A DNA stretch of 53,633 nucleotides, taken from NCBI GenBank assembly GCA_946414655.1, contig CAMKPL010000006.1, positions 1-53,633 of the forward strand. Direction: 5' to 3'. The notes under the pieces are model-generated. The model had not been told where the DNA came from and searched no databases. It saw only the letters and a list, made by a program, of their open reading frames with translations. Positions 49,477 through 53,633 of the stretch are shown piece after piece. Position 1 is the stretch's first letter. Each line of letters starts with the position of its first letter. The stretch is from an uncultured Caryophanales bacterium (GTDB taxonomy: Bacteria; Bacillota_I; Bacilli_A; RFN20; CAG-826). A program made the translations under genes and the position numbers.

Positions 49477-49780
49477 TGTAAACCCCTCCTATCTCTAATA
49501 TGAGCTTTGGCGGCTCGACGGTAATAGTGTTTACTTTCCACTTAGTACCCATCCAAACCACATATTTAATGTTTGAAAAGTTTTCAAAGGCGAAAGCATC
49601 TGCTAAGATCTCGATCTCATTGCTAACTGTTATGTTATCTGTAACAGCATCTGTAGATTGAAGTCTTCTAGAGCATCTGTTAACATCTCCTCGATACTTT
49701 CGCTCAGTGATTATCGATTGCCAATTACTTGGCCGAACTTCTATCAAGGTTTCGAAGCCAACCGCACCAGCAAACTTCAT
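49445..49780 (-). CDS. Head-closure/neck protein (DUF7253-like)
   Basis: 111 aa. ERKYRGDVNRCSRRL and KYVVWMGTKWKVNTITVEPP and ending LEIGGVYNGNSGPP resemble a connector family in gut phages. Sits in the neck cluster. The start MKFAGAVG follows GAGGTGG. Confidence 0.72.
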   Translation of the reverse strand: MKFAGAVGFETLIEVRPSNWQSIITERKYRGDVNRCSRRLQSTDAVTDNITVSNEIEILADAFAFENFSNIKYVVWMGTKWKVNTITVEPPKLILEIGGVYNGNSGPPVDS

Positions 49781-49813
49781 ATCTTCCACCTCTTCCTACT
49801 TCCATTTTGATGT

Positions 49814-50209
49814 TTACATCATATTCAACGTTTCCATAAGCCTTTGGCGTACCTGCTCGTTGGGAGCATTATTCATCAATTCCTGGAGATCTGCTCGAAA
49901 GTCTCCGGCACTTGTGTAACGTCCCATGCTATCTCTCCTAGCATTACGTCCTCTAGCATACGATCCGTAAGAACCATCATTTGCATATGAGCCAGCCATT
50001 CGGAAATGAGGCATAGATCTATAAGATCCTCCGCCCATAGCTTCACTGTACTGCTCTTCTTCGCACGCTTCGATAATCTTGCACACGTTCTTTCCAGCGT
50101 GAGCCAATTTATCGATAATGTCGAGAGTCTGGAGGTCGAGCGTCTGATTGTCAGCATATCTCTCCAGTTCCTTAACCAAAGTTTCCTTAAGTTCATAAAG
50201 TTTATGCAT
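49814..50209 (-). CDS. Virion-associated low-complexity protein, 131 aa
   Basis: An N-terminal helix (LYELKETLVKELERYADNQT) and a second helix, then a Ser/Gly/Tyr/Arg-rich repeat region with GRNARRDSMGRYTSAG, then a C-terminal helix. This 'RRDSMGRY' type protein is common in gut siphophages and usually placed near structural genes; role unknown. Confidence 0.7.
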   Translation of the reverse strand: MHKLYELKETLVKELERYADNQTLDLQTLDIIDKLAHAGKNVCKIIEACEEEQYSEAMGGGSYRSMPHFRMAGSYANDGSYGSYARGRNARRDSMGRYTSAGDFRADLQELMNNAPNEQVRQRLMETLNMM

Positions 50210-50223
50210 TCTTGCTCACCTCC

Positions 50224-50688
50224 TTATGCAATTCGTTCGATGTCCAGACTACCATCAATTACGCTGATAGTCGGTGTAGGTACAGCCGTAGGATCACCAA
50301 CAATACCACTAATGTACTCTACGGAAATTGTAAAGCAACATCCGATAGGTACATCGATTGTAGCAACCGATTCAACTGCTCCATATGTTTCTACCGCTGC
50401 AGGCGTGAAGATACTTCTGCTTCCCTGCCAAACTTCGCCATTAACAAGAATCCCCGTAGCGATCGGGGTGATAGCTCCTCCTGTAGGAATGGCAATGTTA
50501 CCAGTAAAGTCCAGTTTATACCTAGCAAACCTTGCACACGGACTTGTGGATCGACCACGCAGAATAAAAATCCCAGTTCCAGACTGATGAACTACGTTAC
50601 CAGCCGGACACTTGATAGAATCCAGAAAACTGATCGGATTGTTGAGAGCAATTGTCTCTACCTGATCTCTGGTTAAATAAACTGCCAT
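50224..50688 (-). CDS. Putative virion decoration protein, 154 aa
   Basis: Mostly beta: NPISFLDSIKCPAGNVVHQS, GTGIFILRG, FAIPTGGAITPIATG-like strands, and a Pro/Thr-rich end. Consistent with an exposed beta domain on capsid or tail. Exact family not known to me. SD AAGGAGG. Confidence 0.6.
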   Translation of the reverse strand: MAVYLTRDQVETIALNNPISFLDSIKCPAGNVVHQSGTGIFILRGRSTSPCARFARYKLDFTGNIAIPTGGAITPIATGILVNGEVWQGSRSIFTPAAVETYGAVESVATIDVPIGCCFTISVEYISGIVGDPTAVPTPTISVIDGSLDIERIA

Positions 50689-50700
50689 AGTCTTACCTCC

Positions 50701-51411
50701 TTACATTCCGCATCCGGTATACTGCTGGCAGCAATTCGGATTCTGTACGATGTAAGCCGGTCTCGGAGTCGGCAGAACATACTGCTCAACTTCATTGGCC
50801 AGTGCTCTCTGACCTGCCTGAATAGCTGCGGTCTGAACATCCTGGGATGCCTGGCCACGAGCATACATAAGCTCAGAACGAAGCTGCGCGATGAGGTCAT
50901 TCTTCTCTTCGATCTTGTCCTGGCAAAGCTGATCCTTGATCGCCTGGGTATTTGCATTCTGGTTCTGAATGATGCTGTTAGCTGCCTGAGCAATTGATGT
51001 GTTCAGGTTTGCTGTAGCCAGTCTGTTCTCACAGCAACAATTGCCGAACTGTGTTGACAGATCGAACATCTGCTGCATGTTGGCCATCTGACGAGCGTTT
51101 GCGCCAGACTCTACAGCCGCAAAGCTGTTGCACAGCTGATTGCTGATACCACTGATGGTGCTCTGAATGCCACTGAGCTGTGAAGCAAGCTGAGCATTCT
51201 GGAATCCGGCATTGGTAGCATCGAGCTGGTTCATCCACGGATAGAGATTGTTTCCTCCGCCATTTCCGCCGAAACCATTGTTGTTCCAGCCAAGCAGAAG
51301 TAACAAGACGATCCATCCCCAGTCGCCGTTGTTGCCACCAAACATTCCGCCATTACCATTACCATACATAGGTCCGACCGGCATCACCATGTTGTTAGCA
51401 TCTGTTACCAT
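50701..51411 (-). CDS. Gly/Asn- and Gln-rich phage protein, 236 aa
   Basis: A Gly/Asn/Met-rich start containing a single hydrophobic run (GWIVLLLLLGW) followed by a long helical Ala/Gln/Asn-rich region (GFQNAQLASQLSGIQSTISG) and Cys clusters (NCCCEN, NCCQQYTGC). Frequently found in gut phages, near structural genes; possibly a fibrous virion protein. SD AAGGAGG. Confidence 0.65.
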   Translation of the reverse strand: MVTDANNMVMPVGPMYGNGNGGMFGGNNGDWGWIVLLLLLGWNNNGFGGNGGGNNLYPWMNQLDATNAGFQNAQLASQLSGIQSTISGISNQLCNSFAAVESGANARQMANMQQMFDLSTQFGNCCCENRLATANLNTSIAQAANSIIQNQNANTQAIKDQLCQDKIEEKNDLIAQLRSELMYARGQASQDVQTAAIQAGQRALANEVEQYVLPTPRPAYIVQNPNCCQQYTGCGM

Positions 51412-51440
51412 TTTGTGTACCTCCTTGTAGGATTATTTTA

Positions 51441-51473
51441 TGGTGAAGTACATTTGTACTACCATTTTGATGT
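51441..51473 (-). terminator. Weak terminator-like hairpin after the 71-aa gene
   Basis: AGTAC-AAAT-GTACT stem inside GGT...ACC, then ATAAAATAATCC; preceded by the AACATCAAAATGG word. Confidence 0.4.
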
Positions 51474-51688
51474 TATCCCCGAGGTCCAATCATCTGCTGA
51501 ATCATCCGGGCTTTCTGACAAGCTACTTCGTATTGCTGCTGTGTGATTTTACCCTGATTCATAAGATTCTGAATCATTTGTTCGGGGTTCATACCTGTGG
51601 CCTTAAGATTGTTAAGGTCATTTTGGAACTTCTGGATGTCAAATCCATTGTTCTGTTGCCCCGTCATACCAAACATTGTACTAGCCAT
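51473..51688 (-). CDS. Small Gln/Asn/Met-rich protein, 71 aa
   Basis: MASTMFGMTGQQNNGFDIQK, two helices (NPEQMIQNLMNQG and YEVACQKARMIQQMIG). Similar short proteins precede the Gly-rich gene in many gut phages. Overlaps the upstream gene by 8 nt. Confidence 0.68.
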   Translation of the reverse strand: MASTMFGMTGQQNNGFDIQKFQNDLNNLKATGMNPEQMIQNLMNQGKITQQQYEVACQKARMIQQMIGPRG

Positions 51689-52091
51689 TAATCACACCGT
51701 CCTTTCTCAAGTTTCCAACAATGGAATTGAGTCTGTTAATCTGCCGCTGGAACTTATCATCCAGTTTGTCGATCGCCTCCTGGAAATCGGGCTGCGGTTG
51801 AGCTTGCATCGGCTGAGTAGTCCCGCGCTCGGTGTAATCGAATGTGCGAATAGTTACATTACCCGCCTGATCAGCTGTCTTCATATAGAAGATGTCCGCA
51901 GTATCATCCCAAAGCCTTAATGTTGATCCAGGCTGTATCGGATAAGACTGTGCTGCTTGCTCTCCGTGAACGTAAACATCGTTCTGTTGTGGAGCCTGTA
52001 CCAATGGCTGCTGATATGGCTGAAACGAAGAATACCCTACAGGTGGGTATTGGTATGCAGTAGGGTTGTAATAAGGATTGGTTGGTGGCAT
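51681..52091 (-). CDS. Pro/Gln-rich phage protein, 136 aa
   Basis: Pro/Tyr/Gln-rich start, a strand-rich middle (VYVHGEQAAQSYPIQPGSTL, LWDDTADIFYMKTAD) and a helical tail (IDKLDDKFQRQINRLNSIVG). Recognised as a common gut-phage hypothetical family near structural genes; probably oligomeric through its C-terminal helix. SD AAAGGAGG. Confidence 0.68.
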   Translation of the reverse strand: MPPTNPYYNPTAYQYPPVGYSSFQPYQQPLVQAPQQNDVYVHGEQAAQSYPIQPGSTLRLWDDTADIFYMKTADQAGNVTIRTFDYTERGTTQPMQAQPQPDFQEAIDKLDDKFQRQINRLNSIVGNLRKDGVING

Positions 52092-52104
52092 TTTCTTTCC
52101 TCCT

Positions 52105-52836
52105 TTACATAAATGGTGGTCTTTGTTTAGTTTCTATTTCTGTCTTTCCTATCACTTTGTAGTGGTAGTAGTACATCTGCCAGTTGTCCCCAAACACTGA
52201 GTCCAGATCCTTATAGGCAGCTCGGTATTTACGAACGTCAAAGACATTCGGATCGAGTACGTCCGAAATATCCACGCCTTCTACCATAGCTTTAGGCCAT
52301 GGTTCGAGCTTTTCTTCCTTGGTCGCAACTACAGACCAGTTAGGTTTACCATAGCCTGCGATGCTCTTATCCTTTAAGGAATACGAGTGATTCTGAACAT
52401 TGTTTGAAGAATTACCTTCAATAGTGTAAACAGTTGTATCACTGACATTTACCACAATACCAGTGTGGTTGATACGTTCAGAATTCTTAAAGAATATCTG
52501 ATCGCCTACAGCGGGAGACTGGTAGAATCTCTTAGCTTTTCTGTACAAATCTACTGAGGTAGGAGTGTATGCTGACCATCCGCCCAACATCTTTTTGGCG
52601 TTGTCTTTGCCGAATGTCTGGACGAAACACCAGTCAACAAACATGTCACACCATGCAACTCCTTGCACATACGGAGATCCGATAAGTTTAACCAGATCTC
52701 TCGCATACTTGGTATAGTTGCCTTTTCCAGCGTTGGCTGTCTTGTCATCGAGGTTTTTGTTCGATGCTTTTTCCATGTATCCGATCTCAGCAGAAGCTGT
52801 TGAAATCAGTTTCTTTATAACCTGGTCTTCTGTCAT
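52105..52836 (-). CDS. CHAP-domain endolysin
   Basis: 243 aa. CHAP amidase/endopeptidase fold: catalytic Cys63 in GVAWCDMFVDWC, His124 in RINHTGIVV, and an acidic/amide residue in VYTIEGNSS. A short C-terminal domain (about 180-243, WQMYYYHYKVIG) may bind cell wall. No signal peptide. Position after a small membrane protein fits a lysis cassette. Overlaps its neighbour by 4 nt. Confidence 0.88.
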   Translation of the reverse strand: MTEDQVIKKLISTASAEIGYMEKASNKNLDDKTANAGKGNYTKYARDLVKLIGSPYVQGVAWCDMFVDWCFVQTFGKDNAKKMLGGWSAYTPTSVDLYRKAKRFYQSPAVGDQIFFKNSERINHTGIVVNVSDTTVYTIEGNSSNNVQNHSYSLKDKSIAGYGKPNWSVVATKEEKLEPWPKAMVEGVDISDVLDPNVFDVRKYRAAYKDLDSVFGDNWQMYYYHYKVIGKTEIETKQRPPFM

Positions 52837-53216
52837 CTTTGCTCCTCCCTAAACCAGACATATACTGGTTTCTCATTTGAAGAGTCCCAGGAATCGTAAA
52901 TATCACCATTGACAATAGTACAACAATGACCTCCGAAACCCAGAACGAACGTACCTTTAGGATTGTCTTCTGCAAAGTCAGCTGCAGAATATCCTATTGG
53001 AGTGGTGTCAGGGACGATGACTCTATGAAAGCCGTTAGCTCTGAGTACAGCGCCCCAAACCCAGTCCTTATGTGCCATATCGCACATATTCTTTGCAAAT
53101 TCACTTAGAATGTCGTGAGCGTCATCCCACGAAATGTTTAAAGCTTTAGAGATAGCCCTAACCGTGCAGTCACCAGTAGACAGACCACAAGGATTCGGGT
53201 TGTATGGTACGTACAT
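52833..53216 (-). CDS. Papain/C39-like cysteine peptidase family phage protein
   Basis: 127 aa. I recognise this family: MYVPYNPNP start, GDCTVRAISKALN (candidate catalytic Cys), VWGAVLRANGF, GFGGHCCTI (candidate His), and IYDSWDSSNEKPVYVW (candidate Asp). A cysteine-peptidase-like fold is plausible; the substrate is not known. Start after AAGGAGG. Placed in the lysis cassette. Confidence 0.72.
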   Translation of the reverse strand: MYVPYNPNPCGLSTGDCTVRAISKALNISWDDAHDILSEFAKNMCDMAHKDWVWGAVLRANGFHRVIVPDTTPIGYSAADFAEDNPKGTFVLGFGGHCCTIVNGDIYDSWDSSNEKPVYVWFREEQR

Positions 53217-53229
53217 GGTTAGGACCTCC

Positions 53230-53571
53230 TTACTTTTTAATATAAGCAACTAATGCAACTACTAAAAATGTCGTTCCAATCTTTAAAACAGATTCTGCAA
53301 TTTTATTAGTCCATTCGGCCTCTGTTTTAGGAACTGACTCATCAAAGATAAACTTGTTATGTCCTACTATCTCAATTTCTTTAGCATCTAAGAATGCCAC
53401 ATCAAAATCGTGATCATTAGTTTCCGGATTAATCTTTTCCGGATTTGTTTTCTTAAAAGTTATTATACATTCCTCATCGGAAAATTCTTGTTTAACATAA
53501 TCAGCTTGTATTCTATAACAAGCTCCAGACTTTGTTTTAACATACCAACATTTTTCAGGATTATTTTCCAT
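53230..53571 (-). CDS. C-terminal membrane-anchored protein, possible holin, 113 aa
   Basis: A soluble beta-rich part (residues 1-85) followed by one C-terminal membrane helix (ESVLKIGTTFLVVALVAYIK) with a two-Lys end. Tail-anchored topology, adjacent to the endolysin cassette, makes a lysis role possible; but a single helix with a large domain is unlike a typical holin. SD AAGGAG. Confidence 0.55.
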   Translation of the reverse strand: MENNPEKCWYVKTKSGACYRIQADYVKQEFSDEECIITFKKTNPEKINPETNDHDFDVAFLDAKEIEIVGHNKFIFDESVPKTEAEWTNKIAESVLKIGTTFLVVALVAYIKK

Positions 53572-53581
53572 AATTTACTCC

Positions 53582-53633
53582 TTAATTCCAGCGAGATCCC
53601 CACGGGGCATCGTTCGTAAAACTGCCCTTTAAT
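53582..53633 (-). CDS. Possible 3' end of a truncated gene
   Basis: An open frame runs in from the window end and closes with a TAA that is followed at once by the AAGGAG SD of the next gene; the last residues read TNDAPWGSRWN. The tight stop-SD coupling suggests a real end, but only 16 codons are visible. Confidence 0.35.
   Translation of the reverse strand, partial: LKGSFTNDAPWGSRWN

Noticed and set aside
1-53633. Lysogeny module
   Set aside because: No integrase, excisionase, Cro/CI-like repressor or att-like repeat found; helix-turn-helix motifs are only within the polymerase-like protein.

Overview
The window looks like most or all of a siphovirus genome (Caudoviricetes) infecting a Clostridia-type gut Firmicute. 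Evidence: moderately AT-rich DNA, AGGAGG Shine-Dalgarno (SD) sites before nearly every gene, an HK97-type head module, a long-tail tape measure gene, and several hypothetical families typical of gut clostridial phages. About 69 genes are called and all lie on the minus strand, so transcription runs from high to low coordinates. No integrase, excisionase, classical repressor or partition gene is visible, so nothing supports lysogeny. Host and family statements are recognition by eye, not database results.

Layout in transcription order. (1) 53.6-52.1 kb: lysis and host-entry genes, with a small membrane protein, a cysteine-peptidase-like protein and a CHAP-type endolysin. (2) 52.1-48.3 kb: low-complexity virion-associated proteins, neck/connector proteins and the major tail protein. 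(3) 48.2-45.4 kb: four tandem proteins sharing an N-terminal HHG-x-x-x-M-x-WG tag. (4) 45.4-40.5 kb: large terminase, portal, and a protease-scaffold-capsid fusion. (5) 40.4-25.1 kb: tail assembly chaperones, a fifth tagged protein, a gp10-like protein, tape measure, Dit, tail lysin/fibre with four repeats, and a DUF6273-type fibre. (6) 25.0-10.2 kb: many small early genes, including three DUF6353-like membrane paralogs and several other membrane proteins, a cold-shock protein, zinc-ribbon proteins, a 3D-domain protein and DUF4406/DUF6378-like proteins, plus three small RNA transcription units. (7) 10.1-3.4 kb: a helicase-primase-family B polymerase fusion, SSB-like protein, SF2 helicase and two PD-(D/E)XK nucleases. 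(8) 3.4-0.3 kb: a 937-aa protein with the RNA polymerase ADFDGD signature, then one small gene and a non-coding end that may hold the packaging site.

Four things stand out. First, a 20-bp promoter-like element, TTTTTCAC-N4-TATAATGA, occurs 12 times between 4.2 and 25.0 kb, each time just downstream of a gene end or terminator. Its fixed 4-nt gap does not fit a sigma-A -35/-10 layout. Second, three of these elements drive small RNAs (71, 71 and 192 nt) whose ends pair with each other and which end in CATTATATTTTT; one folds as a tRNA-like cloverleaf and one is a large structured RNA I cannot name. Third, a strand-oriented word (GATATTY/TTATATTY on the coding strand) is heavily over-represented in early genes in all reading frames and in non-coding DNA, but is much rarer in late genes. 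Fourth, the RNA polymerase-like protein carries an N-terminal motif resembling the tag on the virion-module proteins, which suggests (inference) that it is packaged or targeted with them and may read the unusual promoters.

Starts were moved to internal ATGs where the SD demanded it. Coordinates were read by eye and should be good to a few bases. All counts are hand counts and approximate.
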